Both the position numbers and the translations under genes were made by a program. A DNA stretch of 20,247 nt, taken from Psilocybe azurescens (Eukaryota; Basidiomycota; Agaricomycetes; Agaricales; Agrocybaceae). Shown here piece by piece: positions 1 to 9,711 of this stretch (position 1 is the first letter of the stretch; every line of letters starts with the position of its first letter). The stretch covers positions 1 to 20,247 of the forward strand of contig JAJIRX010000277.1 of the NCBI GenBank assembly GCA_023853785.1. Direction: 5' to 3'. The notes under the pieces were generated by a model. That model did no database searches and was not told the DNA's origin. It saw nothing but the letters and a program-made list of their open reading frames with translations.

Positions 1-229
1 CCTGCAAGTGATGAGCGGTTTGTGTCGTGTGATGTGTGCATCCATGGTATGTGGTTTGAGTTGTGTATCGCTTGGATCCATCTCTTATTTATATTCCTAG
101 GCATACTGCTACTTTGTTCTACCCTCGTTACCTTGTAATTTTCAAACAGCCTCGTAAGCATTATATTTGCTATTGTTCTTTCGTCTATAGTGACTCCAGT
201 ATATCATTCCCAAATGGGGTAGGTATCCA
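1..229. other. No recognisable gene
   Basis: Mixed-composition sequence with short open frames only. I see no conserved coding motif, RNA gene or repeat. It may be upstream sequence or 5' exons of the WD40 locus that follows, but nothing in it supports an exact boundary. Confidence 0.4.
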
Positions 230-2167
230 AGCGGGTCAAGTGGGGTGGAGCAGTCTGCTCAACATTGTCGTCATGGACATCAAGACAATTAGTGTTACAT
301 TCACAATAAGCCTCCTGCATAAGTATGCTGCCCATTGGCCAAAGTTTATTCACCATCGCCCATTACCAGTACTACTCATGCTTATCACTCTTTGCTCAAA
401 GGCTTCAAGCACTTTGTGAAGGCCCCACGTAACAATGTGAGTAAAAATCTCTCTCTTCTAATGTTATTTAACCAAGTATGCAGGTTTATACGAAATATGC
501 ACGGTTTTCAGGTCTTAAAGGGCCTGTGAACTGCTTATCATTCAGTCATGATGGAGCGCTGCTAAGCGTGGTAATATGCCCTTGTGTTGTATCGTGTTAC
601 TGCATACAGGCTAATGCAAAATTTATAGGTGATGATGAAACAAGTTCATATTTGGGATGTTTCGACTAGAAAATGCAAAGAAGTCCTTGAGGACCCTGGT
701 CAACGATGGGGCCAGATTACCTGTTTGGTCTGGCTAGGGGGTAAAGTCAAGGAAGATTTGCAACACCTAGCTTTCGGAACTGGGCGTGGTTTTCTTATCA
801 TCTTCTGCCAGAACCGTACGAATGTAAGCATTTAGCATCTACACTTGGGAAAATATACTAACTCCAAACAAAGACTGCGATGGTTGAGATTGCCACTACA
901 CGGGTATTTGCTCCTAGTGATCCTGTTGAAGCAGTAGACTATGATATTCAAACATCACGTTTGGCTATCAGTAGTCACCATGGCAATGCTACCTTGTACG
1001 AAGTCGGAAGAAACGGTGAGATCTTTTCTGTAGACAATGTGGCAGTGACTTATGATGACATAGGGACAATGTTACAGCTGTGGACCTCCAATGTGGAGAG
1101 TGATGGAAATACTTACATAGCTAGCTCTGTCCGTTTTTATGACTCGGGCCGTAAGCTTTTAATTTTTGTCCCGGAAACTGGGAAATGTAAAGACGATACT
1201 TTAATTAATAAGATATTTGTATTCATTATTCTTTCAACTTTGGCAGGATTTGTCGAGATGTTGAATCTGGGAGGGAGGACTGGTGGAAGGTCTTTGAAGT
1301 CTGGAGTGTAGAGTATGATTGTTTGATATCATACGTCAACACTGACCTTGTATGAAGTGGCCATGCTGGCATTAGCCTAGATGGGCAATTACTTCTTATA
1401 GAGAACCTTGCAAAAGGGTTTGATCTATACCATTTACCATGCTCATCACCTTCACATAGCTTTCCCATTTTCACAAAGAAACGATGCATCAAAGATGGTG
1501 TTTTTGCTGAAGGATCGTCAGTTGTGGTCTGTGGAAGTGATCACGGCAAAATATACACATTTTCTTTGTCCTCTCCTGAACCGAAACAGATATTAAAGCA
1601 AGCTGGTAAAAATACAGAAATACAGACCATATGCGTAAGTGCAAATGTTTTATCCAAAGCCTGGTATTGACCTGTATTAGACAACATCCACCAAAGACTG
1701 TCATCTCATAGCCAGTGGTGCTTCCTTGAATGCTCTGATATTGTGATATGGGGAAAACCAGTAAGCTCACTTCTTACTGTCAAGAACTATGCTTACGTTC
1801 AACAGTCCATGCATTCCAGAAAACAGGCCAGAATAATGTATACCATCAAGCGATCATTACGGTCCTGAATTTCCTTGCCACCTTTATCATTGCATATTTG
1901 TCTTCAGGTAATCCGGTTACCGTATTCACTAAAGGTTTGTATGCACAAAATTACTCTGTTATTCTTGCTAATTTATGGGATAAGATGGCACAAAGTGCCT
2001 TAAGCACTATGAATGCCACAATGAATCGGGGTTTTGAACCACAAGTTCATACCAGTGATGCCAGATATTCAACCTGGGATCCAAATGATATACAAGTTCA
2101 TGTTGGTATGATTGTCCAGGATGATGATGATGAGTTGTGGAATGATCAAGAGTGGAATCGCGAATAG
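230..2167 (+). pseudogene. WD40-repeat protein with C-terminal membrane segment, decayed
   Basis: Fragments in several frames join through plausible short introns: 437-483, 571-628, 824-873 (branch TACTAAC), 1016-1063, about 1187-1246, and 1635-1680. The N-terminal exon is His/Pro/Ser-rich (ends KAPRNN), with in-frame stops near 289 and 319. Next come WD40 pieces: GPVNCLSFSHDGALLSV (about 520-570), VHIWDVSTRKC (about 645-680), WGQITCLVWL, and VEAVDYDIQTSRLAISSHHG (about 925-985). A long open piece at about 1361-1634 contains DGQLLLIENLAKGFDLY and VVVCGSDHGKIYTFSL, and DCHLIASGAS follows at 1681. The last exon has a hydrophobic stretch (about 1853-1912, AIITVLNFLATFIIAYL) and an acidic tail, so a membrane-anchored beta-propeller is likely. 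A missing base near 1735 puts DIVIWGKP out of frame, and the exon starting at 1247 does not join in phase. The N-terminal repeat motif GDDE lies in a shifted frame near 630-642. This resembles a multi-copy agaricomycete WD40 family; the cellular role is unknown. Confidence 0.75.
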
Positions 2168-2226
2168 TTTGGATACACTTTGAATAGCTTGGATACACTT
2201 TGAATAGTTTGGATACACTTTGAATA
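2162..2226 (+). repeat. 20-bp tandem repeat, about 3.2 copies
   Basis: The unit GAATAGTTTGGATACACTTT repeats with a 20-bp period at 2162, 2182, 2202 and (partial) 2222, with one substitution in the second copy. The TAG stop of the WD40 reading frame lies in the first unit, so the array begins at the coding end. Confidence 0.9.
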
Positions 2227-2446
2227 TCAATTATTTGAATTAAATGTAAATATTTTTTTGAGGTTGCTAATTTAAATACTATCTGACTCCATCTGATTCT
2301 ATAATGCCCTCTGGTACTGAACTGTACCTTATTTCTCTTGTCGACAACAAAGAGAAATAAAGGAGAATGCATATTAAGAGATTCCGTGAGTGTGTTTGTG
2401 CTTCATGACAACACTTTGATCAAGTGACCTAACTTGGTCAACTTAT

Positions 2447-2512
2447 CTAACCCGCTCTAACCCGCTCTAACCCGCTCTAACCCACTCTAACCCACTCTCT
2501 AACCCGCTCTCA
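2447..2512 (+). repeat. 10-bp tandem array, CTAACCCGCT type
   Basis: Five to six consecutive units of CTAACCCGCT, with G/A variation at one position (CCCGCT or CCCACT) and one 12-bp unit. It sits inside the dispersed repeat, just upstream of its hairpin. Confidence 0.9.
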
Positions 2513-2520
2513 CTCAATGT

Positions 2521-2540
2521 TGTTCTGGGTGCCCAGAACA
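2521..2540. repeat. Perfect hairpin with GTGC loop
   Basis: TGTTCTGG and CCAGAACA pair perfectly over 8 bp around a GTGC loop. It shares the TGG-loop-CCA core with six palindromes at 9210-9753, while the outer stem differs. Confidence 0.85.
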
Positions 2541-2639
2541 GTATTGTAATATGTGTTCTTATTTGAATTATCATCTCTTTGCATTGAAACTTGGTGATTG
2601 CATTGATATAACTTAAAGAGAGCTACTATGTAACCCCCA

Positions 2640-3060
2640 GGGCCTTTCAGAACATCCTACTGGTCACCATCTGCGAAAATGGAACATTGTCGGTGCATCT
2701 CCAATCGAATCTTGCTCAACTTCTGCAAGAAACCTGGACCATAGGCATGATAAGTCTTCAAAAATGTAGTATTATGCTAGTACTTACTTTTTAACCACAT
2801 ACGCAACTCGCTTTCGCATCCTTACCTCTCATATCAACAGGATATAGAGGATTACGCTTCCAATGCAGGACATAGAGATCTCCTCTCCACTGCACCCCCA
2901 ACTTTTGAGTGCTTCGTTCTTCAGTCCAATCAACTGCTTTTTGCACGATATCTGAAAGGAATGGGATTGGCCACCTTCCAAGAGAGTAACAGTGAAGTTG
3001 TAGATCTTGGCATTTGCAACTTGATCTTTGAAAATCTGATGTGTTTGTCAAAGCAATGTA
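2640..3060 (-). pseudogene. Possible coding fragment, family not recognised
   Basis: A minus-strand exon-like stretch (about 3060 down to 2833) reads from a TAG acceptor into DYIALTNTSDFQ, then GRWPIPFLSDIVQKAVDW, GVQWRGDLYVLHWKRNPLYP and VDMRG, ending at a possible GTAAGG donor. The composition is protein-like (rich in W, hydrophobics and charge, with no low complexity). A possible acceptor (GGTCCAG, about 2727) leads into short open sequence to about 2640. There is no convincing start or full-length frame, and I cannot assign a family. Confidence 0.3.
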
Positions 3061-3880
3061 GTCCTATTATCATCCCGAGCAATAAAGGGAGAGAAAATGG
3101 CTTTGCAATGTCATGACGGAAAAGACGACCGGTATAGGCATAATGTTTTGCCTAATAACTGTAAGTAGTATGACAGTATGATACTCCATCATCGTACTCA
3201 CTTTCGGAGACTGGTGAATAGGCTTCTTATGTGGCATGGCAGATTACTATTGGAGGGAGTAGTGTTAAGAGTTGTTGGAGCTTTGAGTTTTCAATCTCTT
3301 AAAAGTATTGGATTGGTCGTGAGCCGGTATTCAAGTGAAATAAATTTATTGCAAGCCACTCAACAATAAAGTTGCCATAGTAGAGGGCCTCACGGCAGAG
3401 GCCCCCTGTTCAAATAAGAATTAGAGAATACTACCGGTGAATAGAGTTGATTAGCTATTGTAAATGTGCAATTGAATCCAGTTCATACCGATGACGAGTT
3501 TACTCCAATAGTTTCAACGTGTCTAAGCATCTAAGCCATATCGGACTTAACAATTAGCAAAACTCCAAACATTGAGCACAGAGGATAGATACTACCGGAA
3601 CTTAGCTATTGTAGATGTGCATTTTCGAGGTTCATGTATTGGACTGTTTATGAGCTGCTCAACAATACAGTTGCCATAGTACTTGAGCTAGTAGAGTCAG
3701 ATAATTCAGTGAATGGAGCAAAGTGGAGTTCAGTAATGGTACCTGTGCATTTTGAAGCGGACTAAATCACTGATAAGTAAATATCCGCATGGGCATCGCA
3801 TTCACTCCTGGCCACAATAGCCAGACAACTTTCAATAAATTCATTGACCTAGAGTCGCCAACCCCACCAGCGACTCCAAC
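3061..3880. repeat. Gene-poor stretch with degenerate direct repeats and a hairpin
   Basis: No convincing gene. Two segments recur: CTCAACAATAAAGTTGCCAT (about 3358-3379) is close to a copy at about 3656-3679. ACTACCGG followed by TTAGCTATTGTAAATGTGC (about 3431-3470) is close to a copy at about 3591-3621. Between them GGGCCTC (3385-3391) and GAGGCCC (3398-3404) form a 7-bp hairpin with a 6-nt loop. The pattern suggests an old duplication of a 250-320 bp unit. Confidence 0.5.
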
Positions 3881-5677
3881 ATGTTCAGCCTATTCAACTT
3901 CAATACGCAACCTCAACCTCAACCTCAACCCAATGCAGACGTTCCAATGGACGATTTTGACGCAGTGCGATATTTTATTTATTAACTGTAAAGTTGTTAT
4001 TTTGAGTTAATTGATCTGCAGAATCGGCCTGGTGCCGTGCCACAATGCTCCAAACTTATACCCGTGACCAGCCATCCTTTAGAGCCAGCTCAAGGAACCA
4101 TTCTCCCTGCCGTGAATCCAGTAACAATGGAACCCTCCAGTACCGGAACAAGCCAGGCTATCCCAGGCATATTTCCACCTGGACAACCTGTGGAAACTGC
4201 CATGGCCGTCGATACAGCCACCAACCCAAACCAGTCTATGCCGGATCAAGAGCTGCCCATCACCCCACGGAGCGAGCAACAACACATCTCATATCATCCA
4301 AATGATATGAACCTTGGCGAAACATGAGGTCAAGTAGATCCTCTACTAGGCAACAAAGCCATTTTGCAAACCTCCAATATACACCTGCTGCTTCCTCAAC
4401 AGCAATTCGCCAATGACCCTCACAGAAACATCAAGCCAACAAGTGAACACATACCTCAGTCATTGACTCAGTCGCTGGTGCCGAAGCCGTTCACGTTGAA
4501 GCTGTTTGCATTCACATTAAAACCGACACCAACTAAGCATCAGATATCGATCAGAAGGCGAAAAGGGCCTGGGCAAGAAGATTCAGCGGACACGTTGGTC
4601 AAGCGGCAACGATGAACCTAAAGTTTATTTACAAAACACGGAAAAGACACAGAATGTGTAAGTTAACCGTTCCTGCTGTTAGATTAACAAGGCTCACCTC
4701 ATAATAGATCAAAACATGGGTCATCGAGCAAAGTGATTTTACCACAAGACAGATGCTGGACATGAAGGACAAGGAAATTCACTGGATGAAGGAGAAAGTG
4801 AGTAATCGAACTGCTGCCTGATGAGTATATCAGACTTACCATATAACAGATGGACAAACATCAGGACAGCTTCAACGAAGTCTTGGAGCAGTTATTGGCC
4901 TTGGAGCAATCAAACAAAGAGCATGCTGCTAAGTTGGAAGCGACAGAAGTGCAGCTCGAAAAAGAACGCAAAGAACACAGGAAGATAGAAGAGAAGCGAT
5001 TTCACGAACGTCAGGTAAACCAGGAGAGTGCCGACAGGTTGAAAGTGACAGAAGCACGGTTTGAGAGGGAACGTCTGGAACGGCAGGAGTTCGAGGAGAA
5101 GTGAAATCGCAAATATAATAAGAAGCTGTGTGTATTTGAAAGGGAACGGAGACAGCTTGAAGAACATGCACGCGCTGCTGTAAATGCACCATCGGGTATT
5201 TAAGACTTCATATTCCAAAATATTTAAAACACAAACTTACGTTGACCAATCTAGGGTTACCATTCCCCACTCCTACTACGGAGGGTGTCGTCCCGTCAAC
5301 CAGTGGGCAACTTCCTCAGGTATCCAGCCATAGTCATCAGGAAGGAGGCGATGTAGATATGGATGATCATCCACAAGGTCAGCCTCCTGCTCCAATAGAG
5401 CGCGCGACCACGGTACCACAAGTCATATCCGCCACAGCGGCACCACAAGTCACACTTACTCCCACTCCAATGTTTGACATGCATAATACTGCCTCCAGTA
5501 GCAGACAGTCTCATCTAGCATCTGGAGAGGGTCGGCAAGGACGACGACGCAATGATGGGTGAAAATCCGCAAAGCCCTTCCAAAGACAAGGGCAAGGCTC
5601 GTGCTCCTGTTGCTGATGAAAGCTCGGGGGAAGAGTTCAACCATGTCGTATCCGACAACAACAACAACGAGGTAAGT
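3881..5677 (+). pseudogene. 5' part of broken low-complexity/coiled-coil gene
   Basis: The best start is ATG 3881 (begins MFSLFNFNTQPQPQ), and exon 1 ends at 3964. Introns 3965-4021, 4658-4707, 4798-4849 and 5196-5254 join exons in phase. Exon 2 is Pro/Gln/Ser/Thr-rich. It carries an in-frame TGA at 4325-4327, and its frame changes around 4540-4570 to reach GKKIQRTRWSSGNDEPKVY. Exons 3 and 4 form a highly charged coiled coil (4850-5180; e.g. LEATEVQLEKERKEHRKIEE), with a second in-frame TGA at 5102-5104. Exon 5 is a Pro/Gln/His low-complexity tail; another single-base shift near 5540 is needed to reach NPQSPSKDKGKARAP and the end VSDNNNNE. A GTAAGT donor at 5672 starts the intron into which a TIR element has jumped. 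The 3' half lies at 7780-9091. Function unknown; low-complexity N-termini are usual in this family. Confidence 0.65.
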
Positions 5678-5687
5678 CATCCTGTTC
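5678..5687 (+). repeat. Target-site duplication, left copy (element 1)
   Basis: CATCCTGTTC here is repeated exactly at 7770-7779, directly outside the two TIRs. If the element starts with the C of CAGTACTTTAC, as another copy suggests, the duplication is 9 bp. It lies 6 bp inside an intron. Confidence 0.9.
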
Positions 5688-6114
5688 AGTACTTTACTGT
5701 CCCCACCCATTCCAAATGGAATCCATGGAATCCAACTTGATTCCATGGATTCCAGTTGAATTCCAGTTGGAATCCAGACCAATTCCAATTTGATTCCATT
5801 TAATGGTTTCAAGTGGAATGGCTGGGAATCATGGAATGAGCCCATTCCAACTGGAATCCAAGTTCATTCCAGCTTATTTCATTCAATAAGACTTTGTGAA
5901 TTTCACTAAGTCCAACTTTAAATTCACATGGAATGGAATGGAATGGAATCCAATTGGATTCCAACTGGAATACTTTAATCTTAGCTTAAATTTATGTGAC
6001 AATGTAATATAATATATTAAAACTATATACTACATGATTATATACAGGTAAAAAAGAAAAACATAATAAAAAAGAAACAAAAAATAGAAAGAACAGAAAA
6101 AGGGGGCGGAGGGT

Positions 6115-7110
6115 ACATTGGTGGTGTCGCCGTCCGTGTTATCGACGTCGTGGTCAGCCATACCTGTCGCTAGCGCGCCGGTGTCACCGCTGGTGTTGTC
6201 ATCGACCATACCCGCCGTGGTACGTGTCAGTGTCGCCGTCCGTGTCGTCCGTACATGTCGTGGTACGTGTCGCTGCCATCGCCGCGTCGTGGTCGTCTCC
6301 CTGTCGCCCTCGCTATCACTCGCGGTGGTACGTGTCGTTGCAGTCCGTACCCGTTGTGGTACATGTCAGTGTCGTCGTCTGCCGTGCCTCTCCTGGCACC
6401 CATCGGTCCCTTCGTCGCGGGTCGTCGCGGTACGTGTCGGTGTCGCCGTCATGTCAGTGTCGTTGTCGCGTGTCGTTGTCGCTGTGGTGGTATCCGTCGG
6501 TGCCGTCGTCAGCGGGTTGTCCTCGTCCTCGCCCTCGCCGTACTCGCCGTCCATGTCCTCGCCGTCCACGTCCATGTCCTCGCCGTCCACGTCCATGTCT
6601 CGCCGTCCACGTCCATGTCCTCGCCGTCCACGTCCATGTCCTCGCCGTCCACATCCTCATCCTCGCCGTTGTCCTTGTCCTCGCCGTTGTTCTTGTCCCC
6701 GCTGTTGTCCTTGTCCTCGCTGCCGTCCTTGTCCTCGCCACCGCATTTCGCCCTCGCCGTCGTTCTCGTCCCCCGTTGTCCTCGCCCTCGCCGACCGCCT
6801 TGCCATCGCCCTCGCCCTGCCATCGCCCTCGCCTTGCCGCCGCTCCTCGTCCTCGCCGCCGTCCTCGCCCTTGCCGCTGTCCTTGCTCTCGCCGCTGTCC
6901 TCGCCCTCATCCTGGTCCACACCGGTGTCTTGGTCCTCACCATCGTGGTCGTGGTCCTAGCCGCCGCCCTCGCTGTCCTCGCCCTCGCCTCCCTCGTGGT
7001 CCTCGTCGTGGTCCTCATCCACGCCCACGCCCTCGTCCGTGTCCTCGTTGTTGCTGTCGCAGTCGTCCTCGTCCTCGTCAGTGTGGCCGTCGGCAGTTGT
7101 TCTCGTCCTC
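6115..7110 (+). repeat. GC-rich hypervariable core (VNTR) of element 1
   Basis: The top strand is nearly free of A and dominated by GTC, TCG, CCTCGCC and CGTCC words. A 21-bp unit containing CCTCGCCGTCCACGTCCATG repeats about five times near 6543-6650, with one base lost in one unit. Its composition gives open frames of 280-355 codons in all plus frames and acidic (GEDMDVD) or Arg/Thr-rich frames on the minus strand. Simultaneous openness in many frames argues against real coding. Element 2 has a similar but different GT/CG-rich core in the same place. Confidence 0.8.
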
Positions 7111-7196
7111 TGTCGCGTCGGGTTGGCTTTCGCCCTGGCTCCGACCGACGAGGCGGTGGTGGTGGTGGAAGGGAAAGGGTGGGGGTCAGAATCAAC

Positions 7197-7217
7197 AACG
7201 GACCGACGTGGCATCAA
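7197..7217 (+). repeat. 21-bp block conserved between elements 1 and 2
   Basis: A 21-bp block beginning AACGGACCGACGTGGCAT is identical at 14938-14958 in element 2, about 100 bp before the tRNA-like module in both. Just upstream both copies also share GGGTTGGC and CCTGGCTCC. The conservation stands out between a hypervariable core and diverged arrays. Confidence 0.85.
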
Positions 7218-7313
7218 CATGTCACGCGTGCGTTGTTGTTTGGCCCGTGCCGGTAGTGCCGAGAAATTCGGCTGTATCAGTATGTATTTAACTAATTTTA
7301 TTATTTTCTATAA

Positions 7314-7397
7314 GCCTTTGTGGCTCAGTTGGTTTATTCCGCTTATCTTCGGCGTTCTCCGATGCCCGAGTTCAATTCTCGTTGGTGTCTTTTTTTT
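7314..7397 (+). ncRNA. tRNA-like Pol III module in element 1
   Basis: The A box TGGCTCAGTTGG (7321-7332) and B box GAGTTCAATTC (7368-7378) are 35 bp apart. They are followed by T8 (7390-7397), a classic Pol III terminator. CGAG-TTCAATT-CTCG forms a T-arm-like hairpin. The ends do not form a good 7-bp acceptor stem, so this is a tRNA-derived promoter or SINE-like module rather than a working tRNA. It has the same location and orientation in element 2 and, relative to the element, in element 3. Confidence 0.75.
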
Positions 7398-7769
7398 CTA
7401 TACTAGTATAAATTATAATAAAATATAATAAAAATAATGGGATGTCATTCCACTTGGATTCCACCTTATTACATTGGAATGGACCTATATTGGACCAAAC
7501 TCAATGTAATATATGATATTCCAGTTGGATTCCAATTGGATTCCATATAGATTCCAGCCATTCCATTGGAATGAAACTGGAATATTCCATTTGGAATGGC
7601 TTATTTTCTGGAATCCATTTGGAATCCATTTGGAATCCATGTTCATTTACCCATACAAAATAGCAGGGTGTATGATATGAAATTTCAGACTGGAATCTAA
7701 TGGAATCCATCTCCATTCCAGGAATGAAGTTGGATTCCACCTGGAATAGGTGGGGACAGTAAAGACCTC

Positions 7770-7779
7770 CATCCTGTTC
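7770..7779 (+). repeat. Target-site duplication, right copy (element 1)
   Basis: CATCCTGTTC matches 5678-5687. Removing element 1 and one copy restores an intron of about 58 bp, running from GTAAGT at 5672 to the acceptor at 7810-7811. Confidence 0.9.
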
Positions 7780-9091
7780 CTGAGTTTATAGTCATGCTGA
7801 CGCATTGAAAGGACGATGAAGGGTTTCCTCACCATGTCCCACCTCCATATAAATTCAAACGTCCACGGGGTGGGGCAGGCCCCCGGCTGAAAGCTGTCTA
7901 TGGTGACAATGAGCCTGCAGCACCGTCTACCTCCAACAGTCCAGAACAACAAATTACTCGCGGCAATATTGACGTTCGCGCAAGTCGAGGAAATCACAAA
8001 AACAGTTCTTTCGGTCTTGGCGACCACAGGTGTGTTGCTAAGTGCACCAAGGATACCAGCCAGAAGACAGAAACACGCTTCAGCACTGGTAAAACAACCA
8101 GCTACGAAAGCCTCTAACACTCCATCTAAGATAATTGGGGTAAGTTCATGGCACATTCAAATCTTAATGTGGGCTAACCCACCATGCGTATCTACCTAGA
8201 AAGCAGTTCGGCTCCACATGAATTCACTTATTGGAATCAAGAAGGATGACCAGATCCTAGGCGTCAAACTGCCTCTTCTGAATGTCGTCGAAAAATTCGC
8301 GAATTGATGAAAATCCGGTCAGCCGTCCAAGCCTAGCTCCGCTGAATTTCTGCTTTGAAGTTAAACACAATCATCCATGGAACGAGGAGTTGATCAACCA
8401 GTTCATGCAGTCCTTCTTGTTGAAACATAGCTTTCAGTCCGAGGACCAGCCAGTCGCTTATGCTGCCGTTAAACAACGTTTCACGATCCTCAAGGCGCTT
8501 GTAAAGGATGCGAAGCCGAAAGAGGGAGAAGACGAAGTGCAGACTCGCAAACGGGTGGAAAAAATCAAAAAAGCAAGAAGGCGAGGTCGCGCTGGGACAC
8601 ACGACGCCGTGGGGTGGGTTTGTTTCTCGATTTTCTACGTTTTGGGAGATTTATGCAATTCTAGTTGTCGAGTAACCGACTCAAAACCGCCAACAACAAT
8701 CGAAAGGGAGGAGCGGATCCTGCTTGGGAGTTTCTGTACCAAGTAGCACATATGCTGACCGCTGGAGGGCATGTCTTCTGACGAGAGTGGACCTGAAGAA
8801 CGCAAATTCATAATCAGGATCCGACAGTGACGCAGCGCTGCATTGATTCCATACCTGACAATCATCGACCGTGATATGAACAAGAGGACTGGGCTGGGCA
8901 ACCCTGTGCCAGGGAACCCGGCTAGGCAGCGTGTAAGGATGGGGGGATCATTAGCCGCTCGAGGGCGATTCCAGGATTGCCGGAGAACTTCTACGACGCT
9001 GACTTGGTACGCTGGCCTGAGCGAGAGCACTAAAATTGACCTCCAACCAAAACCCGCTATAGCTCTACCAGCAATCATGACGGACAATTAG
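7780..9091 (+). pseudogene. 3' part of broken gene with GMSSDE-type C-terminal domain
   Basis: After the intron acceptor at 7810-7811 an exon reads DDEGFPHHVPPPYKFKRPRG and onward (Ser/Gln/Asn-rich) for about 100 codons, to a stop near 8119. A fragment near 8262-8325 reads RRKIRELMKIRSAVQA, and a shifted frame continues as LNFCFEVKHNHPWNEELINQ (8334-8400) and AAVKQRFTILKALVKDA, then RTRKRVEKIKKARRRGR-like basic sequence. The C-terminus reads MLTAGGMSSDESGPEE near 8751-8800. It ends RSAALIPYLTIIDRDMNKRT (from about 8831), GNPVPGNPARQR and a stop at 9089-9091. These are hallmarks of a large agaricomycete repeat family of unknown function. At least three frame changes are needed, so the gene is dead as shown. 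The intron restored by removing element 1 links it to the 5' half. Confidence 0.65.
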
Positions 9092-9209
9092 ATAGCGACA
9101 ATAAGCAAAGAAATTTGTATATACCTAGAGAATATTTGAATCGTTGATCGACTATGATAGCAAAAACAAAAAGTAAACGCCATAGACAGCATGGACAACC
9201 TCAGCGTGG

Positions 9210-9342
9210 TGTGGTCTGGACACCCAGAACACGATAAGCACAAGTGGTGGATGGTCGAGCAGGTTGTGCTTTGGACACCCACAGCACAACCACAGTATGG
9301 ATAACCTTAGCGCTGGTGTGGTCTGGACACCCAGGACACACC
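9210..9342. repeat. Three hairpins with ACAC loop
   Basis: Hairpin centres at 9220-9223, 9275-9278 and 9327-9330 all have TGG-ACAC-CCA. The outer arms differ. GTTGTGCTTTGG (9263-9274) pairs with CCACAGCACAAC (9279-9290) except at the 4th pair. GGTGTGGTCTGG (9315-9326) pairs with CCAGGACACACC (9331-9342) with one mismatch and one G-T. The first has TCTGG/CCAGA plus outer pairs. Confidence 0.85.
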
Positions 9343-9567
9343 GTGGCGAGAAGATGGGTTGTTGATTAAACGTTGATCGCACTGAAGACCATATGTTTGG
9401 TTCTCCCTTTAAACCAAACATGCTCATCATGTTCTGTGGTATTTGTGCTTGTGTGACAACACTTTGATCAAGTGATCGTGTGATGTGTTCTCGATTCCGT
9501 GAGCATGCTTGTGCTTGTGTGGCAAAAGCTTTGATCAAGCTCAAACAAACACGCTTAAACAAACTCG

Positions 9568-9711
9568 TTCCTCTCAACTCCCACCTTCATTGTCAAATCA
9601 TCAAAGCGTGTTGTGGGTGTCCAAAACACGCTATTCCTCTTCCTCTCAACTCCCACCTTCATCGTCAATTGTCAAAGTGTGTTGTGGGTGCCCAAAACAC
9701 ACTATTCCTCC
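9568..9711 (+). repeat. 72-bp tandem duplication carrying a hairpin in each copy
   Basis: Copies at 9568-9639 and 9640-9711 both start TTCCTCTCAACTCCCACCTT. Each has a hairpin: GCGTGTTGTGG with CCAAAACACGC around GTGT in copy 1 (9606-9631), and AGTGTGTTGTGG with CCAAAACACACT around GTGC in copy 2 (9676-9703). A C-G pair in copy 1 is a T-A pair in copy 2, so both arms changed together. Confidence 0.85.

Larger units (their letters stand above)
2381..2545 (+). repeat. Dispersed repeat, related to 9440-9710
   Basis: An ATTCCGTGAG start followed by a 21-bp segment at 2407-2427 (core ACACTTTGATCAAGTGA) recurs exactly at 9455-9475. A related unit starts at 9494. Within this copy TTGATCAAGT (2416-2425) can pair with ACTTGGTCAA (2432-2441). 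The copy ends with a TGGGTGCCCA hairpin of the kind seen many times at 9210-9753. It may be part of an LTR or of a non-autonomous DNA element; I found no boundaries. Confidence 0.65.
5688..7769 (+). mobile_element. Element 1: complete non-autonomous TIR transposon, 2.08 kb
   Basis: The left end (A)GTACTTTACTGTCCCCACC is mirrored by the right end GGTGGGGACAGTAAAGACCTC. Similarity continues inward (ATTCCA..TGGAATCC) before merging into subterminal arrays. Internal order: left array of TTCCA/TGGAATCCA words (5704-5970) interrupted by a block shared with element 2 (5891-5918); AT-rich block (about 6005-6045) shared with element 2; purine run (6050-6115); GC-rich hypervariable core (6115-7110); conserved block (7125-7217); tRNA-like module (7314-7397); right array (7440-7745). 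There is no transposase frame. The long open frames in the core are composition artefacts. The 9-10 bp duplication with TIRs fits a cut-and-paste DNA element; superfamily unassigned. Confidence 0.9.

Noticed and set aside
2447..2512. Telomere or internal telomeric repeat (TAACCC words)
   Set aside because: The period is 10 bp with GCTC/ACTC between the TAACCC words; fungal telomeres here would be a 6-bp TTAGGG repeat.
6118..7291. Open frames of 280-355 codons in the core of element 1
   Set aside because: All three plus frames and several minus frames are open together, and the products are Ser/Pro/Val, Arg/Pro or Thr/Arg low complexity. This is what an A-poor tandem repeat gives by chance.
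7314..7389. A working tRNA gene
   Set aside because: The A and B boxes and T run are good, but the 5' and 3' ends do not form an acceptor stem and the T stem is only 4 bp. The copy at 15055-15127 is worse. Called a tRNA-like module instead.
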